The notes below the pieces were generated by a model. The model searched no databases. It was not told where the DNA came from and saw nothing but the letters and a program-made list of their open reading frames with translations. The translations under genes were made by a program, and so were the position numbers. A stretch of 64,000 nucleotides of DNA, from assembly GCA_017163975.1 (NCBI GenBank), contig JAFFSR010000347.1, positions 3,956,001 through 4,020,000 on the forward strand, written 5' to 3'. The stretch's first letter is position 1. Each line of letters opens with the position of its first letter. The stretch is from Anastatus disparis. Lineage: Eukaryota; Arthropoda; Insecta; Hymenoptera; Eupelmidae. Positions 1-10,165 of this stretch are shown here, piece after piece.

Positions 1-1797
1 TCATACCACAATTAGGTACGTGAATCAATCTAACCAATCTAGGCAAAAAGAAAGGCAAGGTATTGATTATCCAGCCAATTAACGCAAGGTGGTAACATTT
101 TTCAAGTAGCCCCATAAGAAGAAATCTGGACTTGTCATATCTAGTGATCTTGAACACCACTCAGTAATGGTACTAGCAATGCCTATCCATCGTCTTCGGT
201 ATCGTTGGTTCAAGAAGTGACGAACCATTAGTGAGTGATGACACGGTGCACCGTCAAGTTGTTGCCATAATCAACGTCTTGTTTCCAAGTCCACATCTTC
301 CAATAATTCTGGTAACTCATTCTGCAGGAAATCGAGATATCCTGCACTGTTGACATTCCCATAAAAAAAATAAGGTCCCATAAGATAACCATTTATTATA
401 CCGCACCAAACTACGAGGCTCCATCTATGCTGATTAACAACATGACGTACCCAATGAGGGTTCTGGATAGACCAATAATGACAATTATAGCGATTGAGTT
501 GCCCATTACCATGAAATGTAGCTTCATCCAAAAATATTACGTATCTAAAAAATTCAGGATCTTCACGGATACTTGCTTGTGCCCAATTACAGAATTTGAG
601 TCTGCGGCGAAGATCATCTGGCATCAAAGCTTGAGTCAAAGTTATGTGATATGGATGAAATCTGTGAAGCCACAAAATTCGCCCAGCTGTTGATCTTGGG
701 ATTCCAGTACGTCTCTTAATGGTACACAAAGAGATATGATGATCTAAATCAACCATTGCCAAAACGACGAGAATTCGTGGATCATCGTTGTACTGTATCA
801 TAATGCGACGACGATTTCTGCGTATTCTTGGTCGACGTCTCTCTCTTCGATTGGTGATTCGGATTCTCACGTGGTCCGGGTAGTGAAGCCTCCCTGGGTA
901 ATTTTGGCGGTAATAGCTTGCCGCATCACAATATTGGCCTTGACATGCCCCAAGAGACAACAGAATGTCAACAATTACGTTTCTCGAATAATCTAGCATA
1001 TTTGGTCCTTTTGAGTCGCTAGATACTAAGAAATTTCCACGTGAACTATTCTAAGAAGGGCTGTTCACGAGTCATCTCTGTCATAAATAATACTAAAGAA
1101 GTGTTATTTAACGATTGAGATCAAACTTTGTAGGCTTGTCCGGAATCACACCAGAAAAAAGAATAAAAATAATTTGTTTTCTCACAAGATGGAAAATAAT
1201 TTTTCTCATGAAGGCTTCGAATACATAAATTTGGCTTTGAAAATCAAAATGGAGTTCAAACTCAATTTTACTGTTGTTTGACCCCTACTATTACCTACAA
1301 CTCAAGACAATTTTGTTGAACTTTCTTTCCGAATCTGAAATAAAAAATTAAGGTGTTTTGAAGAAAACTGGACCTTTTTTACTTATTTTGGTTATTGGGT
1401 TATTGGGTTTTGGTTATTTAGGTTATTATTTTATTGGGTTATTGTTATTATTATTATTAACCTCACCCTTGCCAAATTATTCGTGCGCATAGATGAAGAA
1501 AATAATAAATTTGACCCCTACATGACCTTGGAGGGGTCAACCGCACCCCACACATAATACTTTATCTAAACGTAGAATTTCTTACTCTTTCCGAATCTGA
1601 GATCAAAAATGGGGGTTCCAATTCAAAAAATCACTTTGACCTTCAAATGACCTTGAAAATAAATCTCGAGGTCAAAACTGACTTCATAGAAAGATAACCA
1701 CCTCTGTCCCGAATAACTTTCGTCTAAACAATTTTTTTATACAACGCCAACTGTCGAAAATATCTCGGTGGTTTCTTTAAAATGGGACACCCTGAAT
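1..1797 (-). mobile_element. Tc1/mariner-type DNA transposon, decayed, left end outside the window
   Basis: The element runs right to left. Its right terminus appears to lie near 1780-1797, where the sequence GGGACACCCTG resembles the ends of many insect IS630/Tc1/mariner elements; a TA follows at 1796-1797. About 780 bp of AT-rich leader, including a TTATTGGG-type simple repeat near 1381-1460, separates this end from the transposase at 999. The left terminus is not in the window, or has been lost, because the reading frame stops near 80. The superfamily follows from the transposase motifs. The exact right boundary is inferred from one terminus only. Confidence 0.6.
79..999 (-). pseudogene. 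Tc1/mariner-like transposase with two in-frame stops
   Basis: A transposase would cut and paste the element in the nucleus. From 999 the frame is open for 242 codons, ends at a TGA (271-273), then continues in the same frame to a TAA near 79-81. The N-terminal part (VDILLSLGACQG) resembles the helix-turn-helix segment often annotated DUF4817 in insect transposons. The catalytic block is recognisable: FLDEATF carries the first aspartate, QQLDGAPCH the second (after the TGA), and RSLDMTSPDFFLWG the third, with 37 residues between the second and third. The frame then diverges and stops, so the C-terminus is missing. The ATG at 999 is the first in frame, but the true start may lie upstream. Two stops and truncation make it a pseudogene. 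Family assignment is firm; subfamily is not. Confidence 0.85.
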
Positions 1798-1799
1798 AT

Positions 1800-2528
1800 G
1801 ATACGTTTTACTATTATATGAATTAAAATTCTTATTGTTTGTATTTTAACTATGGCATTATACGATAATTTTAAAAAAATTTTCAAGCTGTCAATCTAGA
1901 AATATTTTAGATATTAAATAAAACTATCGAAATTGTACTATGGATTTTTATTATTTGTTTTCAAATATTCCGAAATATTTTAAATGTTATTTGAAATTTA
2001 TAAAAGTACTTGCCAGGCTCATGGATAAATATTTTATGGTGCTGTTATAAGCTAAAAAAGTTATAACATTTGTATTTTCTAAATTTATTGCTTAATATAC
2101 TATTTTATAGTACAATTTTTAAAAAGATAATTTAGAAGTTAATTTCATAGAATTGTTATAATGCTCTAATTTTAAATATACAATATCAAATGAATATAGA
2201 GCGATACTTCGCACTCTCGACATCTTCATACAAAAGGAACGCAAATTTTTGTGAGCGGAAGTTGACGATGTTTATATTGATAATTTTATTTAAATAATAA
2301 AACTATGACTTAATAATTATAATTTAATTATTTATCAATGATTTTTATTATTAAATTCTCAATCAAATATTTTATATGAAAAAATTTCTGTCAATCAATT
2401 TTCATTTTCGCCAATGATATGATTCTATTCAATCCATCAATCACGTCCTTAGTATAAAATACTTCACAACATCCAGCCATCATTTTTTTAAAAAGAGGAA
2501 TATACATGAATATAATTTATTGAGCGTA
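1800..2528. other. AT-rich stretch with no recognised gene
   Basis: No reading frame of note, no RNA gene and no clear repeat was seen on either strand. The sequence is mostly A/T homopolymer runs and short degenerate palindromes. Confidence 0.5.
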
Positions 2529-2870
2529 GACTTCTTGAATAACTTCACATAGCACGTAAGCTTCCTGTAAGCTTCCAAGGAATCTGAATAAAAGATTTCG
2601 GTAAGATATTTATAAAGATTTCGTGAGTCTTACATATAGATTCCCTTAAATCTTACAGGAAGATTTCATAGAAGCTTTCAGTAAGATTAAAATTTATGGA
2701 AAAAATTAACTGTCAGAAATATTTTAAGGAAAGTTATCGCGTAATATTTTAGGGAACCTTTCAGGAAGCTTTAACGAAAAGATTACAGTAAGCTTTCGCA
2801 AAACCTTAATAATAGATTCTAGTAATATAACTACTGAGCTTCTAGAATCTGATACATTTTTAGAGATTTA
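2529..2870. repeat. Outlying block of AAGCTT-rich degenerate repeat
   Basis: Short phrases such as GTAAGCTTCC, AAGCTTTC and AAGATTT recur every 10-25 bp, with the same vocabulary as the large array at 4366-7136. It looks like a detached, more diverged part of that array, separated from it by the tRNA-like sequence and the PLE fragment. Confidence 0.5.
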
Positions 2871-2978
2871 TTTTATTGTTCATTCAACTTACGAATTATT
2901 TTATACAGTAAATAATTAAAATTTTTATGCATTTAACTCATAAAACGCAAAAAACGCATAAAATGCAAGAAAAATTTT

Positions 2979-3051
2979 CGACCTGATCGGGGCTCGAACC
3001 CATGACCTAAAGATTACGAAGCATCAACGCTACCTATTACGCTACGGTACG
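2979..3051 (-). tRNA. tRNA-like sequence (apparent anticodon CGT), likely pseudogene or SINE head
   Basis: On the minus strand 73 nt fit the tRNA layout without gaps. An A box (TAGCGTAATAGG) and a B box (GGTTCGAGCCC) are at the expected spacing, U33 is present, and the anticodon position reads CGT (threonine by the code). A run of five T follows closely, as for RNA polymerase III termination. The acceptor arms do not pair, the anticodon stem has two mismatches and the T stem one. A functional tRNA is therefore unlikely; a tRNA-derived SINE or pseudogene fits better. Confidence 0.4.
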
Positions 3052-3359
3052 CTTGTTATGGACACTGATCATTTCTTATTTATATAGTTTACGTAACATA
3101 AACTTTATCTTTTATATTCTTTTCAGCATTTATAAAATTGAAAGAAACAATTAATAGTAAGTTATTAATAATTATTAAAAATAATTAGAGGTCAGTATAA
3201 TTATTTTTTTGTATTAAAAAATTAATTCTTTTAAACAACTAAAAATATTTTGTGAAAATAATATCTAATTAATTTACTTAATTATTAATACTTCAATTAT
3301 CTTACAGAATAAATCTAATTTTTTTACTGCAAAAAACAGTTTTAAAATCAGTTAACACA
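3052..3359. other. AT-rich spacer, nothing recognised
   Basis: About 300 bp between the tRNA-like sequence and the PLE fragment. No coding or repeat signal was seen. Confidence 0.45.
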
Positions 3360-3399
3360 ATTAATGGATTTTGAGCTAATAGGTATAACTTTTTATTTC

Positions 3400-3445
3400 A
3401 TCAACGTTTCGGACTTTTATGAGTCCTTCTTCAGGCTGTAACAAT
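3400..3445 (-). ncRNA. Hammerhead-ribozyme-like core in PLE tail
   Basis: On the minus strand CTGAAGA is followed by a 5-bp stem (GGACT with AGTCC) closed by a short A/T-rich loop, then GAAACGTT. This matches the CUGANGA, stem II and GAAA core of hammerhead ribozymes. Hammerheads are established components of Penelope-like elements. The cleavage triplet and stems I and III were not resolved with certainty by eye. Confidence 0.45.
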
Positions 3446-3831
3446 ATTACAACTAATTTACGTTTACGCATACAAGGAAAACAGAATTTAAATTAATACA
3501 AAAAACAACCGCACTTACAACAATTTAAACGCTCGTGGCGAGTCAAATTTCGCAAAAAAGAAAAGATCGCAACATCTGGACGCTGAAAACAAATTTGAGA
3601 GAATTTTAAATTTTATATTTACAAAATTACTTTATAAAATCAAAACACTTACATCTTAGTCAGATTATAAATTGCTACTGGAAAGTATGATTATTAGCTA
3701 GCGCTTTATATACACATCTATACAATAATTAAAATTTGTGTAAACAGACCGGCAAATTTAAAATACCCAACGTACATAAACAAAACAAAAGCTTAAGAAC
3801 AAGGCAACGACATCAAATATATTTCAAAAAA

Positions 3832-4110
3832 CTATTTTGAAACTTTCTTGATTAATTGAACTGATTTTTTATATATATTTTTTAAAAACTGTGTGTAGTA
3901 AATTCTATTCATAGTCCTGTCATTATAATGGATGTTAAGCATCTCTAAAAATTCTCTTTTCTTTTTATTATTTTCTTTGCCTACTATTGAAATTTTATTA
4001 AAATCGATTTCATGTGAAGTCCGCGCCATATGCATAACCAGAGCCGATTCATCACTTTTATTTTTTACATCTCTTTTGTGTTCTTTAAGTCTTATTTCTA
4101 AAAAACAGTT
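3832..4110 (-). pseudogene. PLE GIY-YIG endonuclease, C-terminal fragment
   Basis: The frame on the minus strand includes LKEHKRDV, the arginine/lysine-rich helix after the YIG motif in PLE nucleases, then MHMARTSHEIDF, which carries the conserved histidines and the H-x-FDF-like segment, followed by a lysine-rich region (KENNKKKREFLEML) and a C-terminal tail. The GIY and YIG strands are absent; upstream sequence runs into A/T-rich DNA and stops. An ATG at 4035 is internal and not a natural start. The order of motifs matches the intact-looking nuclease at 61546-61990, which supports the call. Confidence 0.6.
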
Positions 4111-4365
4111 TTATATAATTTTTCATTGAAAAAATTATTAATAATTTATTGCGCATTTCTAAATTATTTTTCTTGTATAAAAAAAATAATTTTTAGTTAG
4201 AAAATTTTGTATTATAAAACTAATTATCAATCAATCTATTATTTACATAAATGTTTATTAATTATTTAAAACCATACAAAAAGAAGATTAAAAATGTCTA
4301 CTTTACCGACATTTCCTTTTTCGTTCCGAGAAATATCTCATAAAATGTTGTTGAAAAGTAACATA

Positions 4366-7136
4366 TACCTTTCTTGGAAGCTAACTGGAAGCTTTCTGTG
4401 TTACCTTACTGATGAACCTTACAAGAAGCTTACAGGTATGTTATATGCAAGATTTAATTAACGTTTCGTGGAATATTCCTTAAACATTTACATGAAGCTT
4501 TCACGAAAACTTCCCGAAAGTGTTCTTAATTAGCTTACTAGTGGATCTTTGAGGAATTTAACTGCAATCTTTCTAGTTAGTTTACTTGAAACCTTTGCTA
4601 ATCCATTTATTAAGACTTTTGCGTAAGGTTACAGGAAGATAACAAAAAGATTCCACGGAATATTACATGTAAGTATTAAGGAAGCATTTTTTGGACTTAT
4701 ATTATGCTTACCGTAAGCTTATGTTAATTTTCAAAAAGGTGAATGGAAGCTTCCACTGGAATATTATATAAAAGTTTCATGGGAAACTTCCTTGTAAGCT
4801 TTTTTGCTATGTGGGTGATCTTTGCATGAATCTTTATTGAAATGTACCAGTAATGTTTTATGAAAGATTGTGTGAAAGCTTTTATTAACTTTTCTCAGAA
4901 GATTCCCGAAAGCTTTCGACGTAACCTTACTAATGAATCTTTCAGTAAGCTTGCAGTTATCTTCTATGAAAGATTCTATTTGAAGTAAGCGAAATATTCC
5001 ATGAAAGAAGGCATGAATCTTTTTAGAAAGCTTCCTGAAAGCTTCCACGATTACCTAACTGATGAATTTTTCGGGAAGCTTACAGTAATCTTTTACAATA
5101 TCTTCCATGTAACCTTTGCGTATTCATCTATGGAAGGTTTTCTAGAAGGTCACTGTAAGATTCCATAAGGATTTTAGGGAATATTGCACGTTAACATTCA
5201 GTAAACTTCTTTTTAGATTACATTTAGCTTACTGTAAGCTTTCATGGTATCTTTCAGTTGAGTTATTCCGTAACATTTATTGAAAAAGTTTTTATTCACA
5301 GTTGTTAAATATCTTTTAGGAATCTTCCATCGATTCTTATATTAATTTTCAATGAAAGGTTCCATTAATGTTCCATGAAAGATTACGTGAAAGCATTTAT
5401 TAACCTTTCTCGTAAGATGCCCGAAAGCTTTCAACGTAACCTTCCTAATGAATCTTTCAATAAGCTTGCAATTATCTTTTATAAAATATTCTATTTAAGG
5501 TAAGCGGAATATTCTATTAAAGAAATTATAAATCTTTTTAGAAAGCTTCCTGTAGGCTTCCACGATTACCTAACTGATGAATCTTTCAGGAAGCTTACAG
5601 TAATCTTTCTCAATATCTTCCATGTAACCTTTGCGTATTTATCCATGGAAGCTTTTCTGTAAGGTTTACTATAAGATTGCAAAAAGATTTAAGGAAATAT
5701 TGCATGTAAGCTTTTATTATTTATTTATTTATGCTAACTTTTAGTTTACTTTTAGATTACATGAAATATTACAATGAAATATTAATGAAAGATTCAGTAA
5801 GCTTTCAGAAAGGTTAATGGAAGCTTCCTCTGGAATATTACGTGAACGTTTCACGGAAAGCTTCCTTAGAAGCTTTCGTGCTATGTGGGCGATGAAATCA
5901 GTTCTTTATCATCGAATAATGTATTCCATTTTTCAACATGGGATGCGGCTTTCTCTTTTGTTTGTCAAAATTAATAGTTTAAAAGAAATCAATCCTTTAA
6001 TTACAAAAGAACAGATAATACGACTTGTTTTTAACAGTTGTGGAAATTCTTCAAGTAATCTTCCATCGTTACATACAGTAATTTCCTATGAAAGTTTTTT
6101 TTATGTTCCATAAAAGATTACATTAAAGCTTTTATTAATCTCTTTTGAAAAATTTCCGAAGGTTTCTGGCAGAAGCTTACTAATAAAACTTTCGGGAAGC
6201 TTGCAGTTATCTTTCATGAAAGATTGTATTAAACGTTAGCGGAATATTCTATGAATGATGACACGAATCTTTTCAGTAAGCTTCCTGTAAGCCTTCACGA
6301 TTACCTAACCGATGAATTTTTCGGGAAGCTTACAGTAATCTTTCTTACTATCTTACCTGTAACCTTTCTGAATGCATTCATGGAAAATTTGCTGAAAGGT
6401 TACTGTAAGATTGTCAAAATATTTGAAGGAATCTTGCACGTAATTATTAAGTAACCTTTTTTCTAGATTATATTTAGCTAACTGTAAACTTTCATGAAAT
6501 CTTTCAGTGGAATCTTCCTGTAAGGCTTTCTAGAAAGCTTACATTTACGGTGGTGAAAATTCTTTCTGTAATCTTCTATCTTTATTTACATTAATCTTTT
6601 ATTAAATCTTCTATTTATGTTTTGTGAAAGATTACGTGAAAGTTTTTATTAACCTTTTTTGACAGATTTAGGAAAGCTTCTGGCGAAAGTTTACAAATGA
6701 ATCTTTCGGGAAGCTTGCAGTTATCTTTCAGGAAAGATTGTATTAAACGTTAGCGGAATATCCTATGAAAGATGACACTAATCTTTTCAGAAAGCTTCCT
6801 GTAAGCTTTCACGATTACCTAACCGATGAATCCTCCGGGAAGCTTACAGTAATCTTTCTCACTATCTTACATGTAACTTTTCTGGATCCATTCATGGAAG
6901 CTTGTCTGAAAGGTCACTGTAAGATTTTCAAAAGATTTTGTGGAATATATCACGTAAGCTTTCATTAGCCATTTATTTATGCTAACGTTTAGCTTACTTT
7001 TAGATTAAATTAAATATTACAATGCAATATAATGAAAGATTTAATAAGCTTACAGAAAGGCTAATGGAAGCTTCCGCTGGAATATTACGTGAAAGTTTCA
7101 TGGGAAGCTTCCTTGAAAGCTTTCGTGCTGTGTGGG
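4366..7136. repeat. Higher-order tandem array rich in AAGCTT
   Basis: The block is built from short phrases (GGAAGCTT, AAGCTTCC, ATCTTTC) arranged in longer units. The anchor CACGATTACC occurs at 5046, 5561, 6296 and 6810; spacings of 515, 735 and 514 bp indicate a unit of about 515 bp with an extra 220 bp in one interval. A second landmark, GCT(A/G)TGTGGG, occurs at 4806, 5880 and 7127, marking a larger period of about two units. Short open frames here, such as 6251-6454 and 6765-6968, encode similar peptides only because they lie at equivalent positions of the repeat; I do not regard them as genes. The array stops where the LINE starts near 7140-7157. Confidence 0.75.
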
Positions 7137-7156
7137 TTATTTGAAAGAGGTTTCTT

Positions 7157-7409
7157 GCCGGTATTTGTTAATATAAATAGACGAAAAAATTTAAGTGCTG
7201 ATGAAGGAACTTGTACAGACAATATGTTTATTAAAACTGATACAATCATGACAAAATCTCTAACGTTAATGGTCCCATTAACGAATCATTATCCACTATT
7301 CTTGATATTGAAAAATAATAAGAATATCGATAAAAATATTGATGTAAATAAAAATATTTACTTTTATAATTACAAAAAATTATTTAACACAGCTAAGCAA
7401 AACAATTAG
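7157..7409 (+). pseudogene. LINE endonuclease, C-terminal fragment
   Basis: The frame contains TCTDNMFIKTDTI followed by LTNHYPLFLIL, the pattern of the last strands of APE-type endonucleases (the aspartate and the DHYP-like motif, here NHYP). The catalytic aspartate-histidine pair therefore appears as N-H, a likely inactivating change. Upstream, the open frame runs into the AAGCTT array, so its start at 7089 belongs to the array and not to the protein. The frame ends at a TAG at 7407-7409. Confidence 0.6.
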
Positions 7410-7845
7410 CAGAAATATGGGGGCCTAAAAGATCTTAACGAAGCAGTTAATTTTATGATAAAAGAAATTCAATTTTGTATAGAAAATTCTAAATGCATAA
7501 AAACAAAAAAAGAATGTTCCTAGAAAAAACAGGATAACAAGCGCGATAATAAACTCATGTAATACAAAAGAAATTCTATACAATAAATTAAAACAAAGTC
7601 CAAATAACATGCAGCTCAAAAATAAATACAAAAGATTTATCAAAGTATAAGATAAAGTTATCAAAACAGTAAAAGCAGAATATGAAAGAAAAACTATAAA
7701 AAGGAATAATAACGACCCCAAAAAACTTTGGGCTTACACTAATACCAAAATTGGCAAGAATAAAATAAAAAATGAGAACAATATTAACCAATTACAAATG
7801 GATAATAACATAATAATTAGAAATCAAAAAGAAATAGCCAATTAA

Positions 7846-8284
7846 ATGAATGCATATTACTGCAAACTTGGAGAAACACTGAGTAATAGAATTGTAACAC
7901 CAAGTCATAAAAAAATTAAATTACCTAAATGTAACCCGAAAACGTTTTTCATTAAACCTACAAATCAAAATGAAATACAGAAGATAATTGATATCTTAAA
8001 ATTAAAAAACGGTCCTGACAAAATAAATGCAAAAGCATTAAAAACTATAGCTGTACTTATATCAGTTTCATTAGTCGACATTTTTAATCTCTGCATTGAA
8101 ACATCTATATGACTAGACGCGTTAATAATAGCAGAAGTAGTACCGATATATAAAGCAGGGATAAAAGGTGATATGAGTAACTATAGACCAATATCATTAA
8201 TATCTAATATAGCTAAAATTTTTGAAAAAATTATACACAATAGAATTCTAGAATTTATTAATAAATGTAAAATTAAGTAGCTAA
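7846..8284 (+). pseudogene. LINE reverse transcriptase, N-terminal part
   Basis: Continuous homology to the RT leader and first fingers motifs: FFIKPTNQNEIQKIIDILK, a short helix region, then after a TGA at 8110-8112 the phrase VVPIYKAG and SNYRPISLISN, which corresponds to the conserved NYRPISL motif of LINE RTs. The frame is left near 8280, where a single-base shift moves the reading to the frame of the catalytic RT segment. Several stops in 7410-7845 precede it, so the ATG at 7850 is not a meaningful start. Confidence 0.7.
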
Positions 8285-8809
8285 CAGTTTGGTTTTATTG
8301 CAAATTTGGGAACTAAAGATGCATTAAATTTTATATCCAAAAAAATATATTCAAGTTTGGACAAAAGTGAACCTATAGCTATTGCTTTTTTGGATCTTGC
8401 GAAGGCTTTTGATACTGTCAATCACAAAATTTCATTGGATAAGTTGTATGTCTATGGTATTAGAGGGAAGGGGCAAGAACTTATTGCCAGCTATTTATAC
8501 AACAGGAAACAAACAGTAAGGATAGATAAAAAAATTAGCGAAAACGAAATTGTAAATACAGGAGTCCCACAAGGTACAATACTTAAACCCTTACTATTTA
8601 TAATTTATGTCAATGACCTCTTAAATAATATGCCCGAGAATGCAATTGTATCATATGCTGATGACACAGCAGTAATGGCATCTAGTAAAACTTGGACTGA
8701 AGTAGAATGCAAAATGAATAAGTATCTAAAAGAGGTATCAGATTGGCTTAAACTAAACAAATTAACCTCAAATGTACAAAAAACTGTATACATGACTTTT
8801 GGAAACTAA
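8285..8809 (+). pseudogene. LINE reverse transcriptase, catalytic core
   Basis: The core begins with QFGFIANLGTKDAL, the motif preceding RT motif A, and then shows FLDLAKAFDTVNH (motif A aspartate), GVPQGTILKPLLFIIYVND (motif B) and SYADDTAV (motif C with the catalytic YADD). These residues would synthesise cDNA at the nicked target. All are intact. The apparent start at 8306 is a TTG inside the domain. A TAA at 8807-8809 ends the frame 38 bp before the inserted TTAA element; past that stop the same frame continues into the C-terminal domain once the insertion is discounted. Confidence 0.85.
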
Positions 8810-8847
8810 AAAAATAGTCTACCAGGGAAAATTGAAATTAACATTAA

Positions 8848-9228
8848 GAAGGGGCCGAACTATCTGTCTTTGTCTAGTAGCGTTTTTCATCATTTATGTA
8901 AACACTATCCAGTATAACAAGAAAAAAATAGCAGCCCCCGCTAGATATTAGTATAATTAGTAAATTTTGTAATAACAACCAAATTTTTTACCGCATAGTT
9001 TTTGACTAATTAGAGACCTACTAGCAATCTAGAATATAACCTATCTTTTTTTGGAAGGTCTCTAATTATTCAAAAACTGCGCAGTGAAAAAATTTGGTTG
9101 TTATTACAAAATTTACTTATTATACTAATATCTAGCAGGGGCTGCTATTTTTTTCTTGTTATACCGGATAGTGTTTACATAAATGATGAAAAACGCTATT
9201 AGACAAAGACAGATAGTTCGGCCCCTTC
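8848..9228. mobile_element. 381-bp palindromic TTAA element, copy 1 (inside LINE RT)
   Basis: The element folds on itself almost end to end. Its TIR starts GAAGGGGCCGAACTATCTG and it is flanked by TTAA at 8844-8847 and 9229-9232. Discounting the element and one TTAA rejoins the LINE frame with no indel. No transposase is present, so it would need one in trans. A TTAA TSD is typical of piggyBac and also reported for Sola-type elements; the GAAG/GAGG terminus is not the canonical piggyBac CCC, so the superfamily is open. Copies of exactly the same length lie at 32982-33362 and 34737-35117. Confidence 0.85.
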
Positions 9229-9232
9229 TTAA

Positions 9233-9803
9233 CCACGAAACAATTAGAAGAGTATTGAACACTAAGTATCTTGGCATTATTTTTGACTCGCATATGAGGT
9301 GTGGTGCACACATAGAATATTTGATAAATAAGACTAAATATCTTGTTTTCCTATTCAGTAAATTATCTAGATTTATGGATATAGAGACGCTAAAAGTAAT
9401 ATATTACGCCTTTTTTCATAGTCTGATTGGATATGGTATAATTTCTTGGGGCGGTGCCTATCACAATAAACTGCAATTACAACAATCAGTTCAAACGAGA
9501 ATATTAAAAATAATTGACAAAAATACATTTACAAGTAAAATGCCTCTAAGTCTAGAACAGTTATTCGCATACGAAAGTTTGCGATATGAGTATGAAAATT
9601 TAAGAACCATATATGTCAACTCTATTAGTAAAACCAGGCATAAGTTGATAATTCCACCCAAGTATAACAAAACAATAAGCACAAAGAGCAGTTACTTTAA
9701 AGCAATCAGCTTATTTAACAAATTACCGAACGAACTTGAAGATCTTGATATTAAAAAAATCTCCAATATTAGGAAGTTGAAGGATTGGTTAATATATGAG
9801 TAA
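9233..9803 (+). pseudogene. LINE C-terminal domain
   Basis: Begins NHETIRRVLNTKYLGIIFD, the usual segment after the RT thumb, then the conserved SLIGYGIISWGGAYH region, and PLSLEQLFAYESL and SSYFKAISLFNKLPNEL near the C-terminus. This domain is shared by Jockey/CR1-like LINEs. The natural stop is the TAA at 9801-9803. An ATG at 9183 lies inside the inserted TTAA element and is an accident of the insertion. The equivalent region of a related copy is at 41500-41934. Confidence 0.8.
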
Positions 9804-9822
9804 AAAAATGTCACAATGAACA

Positions 9823-10065
9823 TTGAATGCCAATTCAAAACCGTGGCTTAAAAAGTTGTGTTATCAAAATGAGACAATACTAAATGTAAGAACATACATA
9901 TGCGCTAATGGCAAATATAAAATGGCTAATAATTGGTCTCATCGTCATATGTCCAACTATAACTTTAAAAAAATGGAAATTATTCACAGCAAAAACAATA
10001 TAAATATAGTCACAATGGCAGATGAGTTAATGGAAGTAATGTTACTAGAAGCAGCGAACGACTGA
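9823..10065 (+). CDS. Unidentified short reading frame after the LINE
   Basis: An 80-codon open frame directly after the LINE tail. It contains a histidine/asparagine-rich stretch (MANNWSHRHMSNYNF) and an acidic end (TMADELMEVMLLEA). I do not recognise it. Low-complexity bias is modest, so it may be part of a decayed gene that continues, with frame changes, into 10166-10738. No splice or promoter signal was identified. It could equally be a chance frame. Confidence 0.25.
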   Translation: MNANSKPWLKKLCYQNETILNVRTYICANGKYKMANNWSHRHMSNYNFKKMEIIHSKNNINIVTMADELMEVMLLEAAND

Positions 10066-10165
10066 AATACAACAACTGATGAAAAAGAAAATAATAGAAA
10101 AATAAAAAAAAACAGACACATCATCGAACAAACTAAAAAACAGGAAGTTTGTCAACATAAATTTT

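Larger units (their letters stand above)
3360..4115 (-). mobile_element. Penelope-like element fragment, 5'-truncated
   Basis: The fragment reads right to left: the C-terminal part of a GIY-YIG endonuclease (about 4110 to 3832), then a non-coding tail containing a hammerhead-like core at 3407-3434. PLEs are retroelements with a reverse transcriptase (RT) and, in many lineages, a GIY-YIG nuclease, and their terminal repeats are known to carry hammerhead motifs. The RT part is missing, so this is a 5'-truncated copy. It differs from the PLE at 60885-63333 in protein sequence and in having the ribozyme-like block, so the two belong to different PLE lineages. The low-coordinate edge is approximate. 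Confidence 0.6.
7157..9821 (+). mobile_element. Non-LTR retrotransposon (LINE, APE-endonuclease type), 5'-truncated and interrupted
   Basis: Reading left to right there are the C-terminal end of an apurinic-type endonuclease (about 7180-7310), a linker, RT (about 7950-8805) and a C-terminal domain (9233-9803). The element lacks its first ORF and most of the endonuclease, the usual result of 5' truncation during target-primed reverse transcription. A 381-bp TTAA element sits at 8848-9228. There are several stops in the linker, a stop at 8110-8112, a frameshift near 8275-8285 and a stop at 8807-8809. There is no RNase H domain. The layout suggests the Jockey/CR1 assemblage; I cannot fix the clade by eye. 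A related fragment lies at 41500-41940. Confidence 0.8.

Noticed and set aside
427..693. 88-codon plus-strand frame
   Set aside because: It is the antisense of the Tc1/mariner-like transposase catalytic region, with no motif of its own.
4764..5048. 94-codon minus-strand frame
   Set aside because: Lies wholly inside the AAGCTT array; its peptide is a translation of the repeat.
6251..6968. Two similar 67-codon frames, which look like paralogous genes
   Set aside because: They are at equivalent positions of the 515-bp tandem unit, so similarity comes from the satellite.
7425..7791. Minus-strand hydrophobic frames suggestive of membrane proteins
   Set aside because: They are antisense to the A-rich LINE linker; phenylalanine/leucine richness follows from base composition.
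8605..8793. 62-codon minus-strand frame
   Set aside because: Antisense of the LINE reverse transcriptase core.
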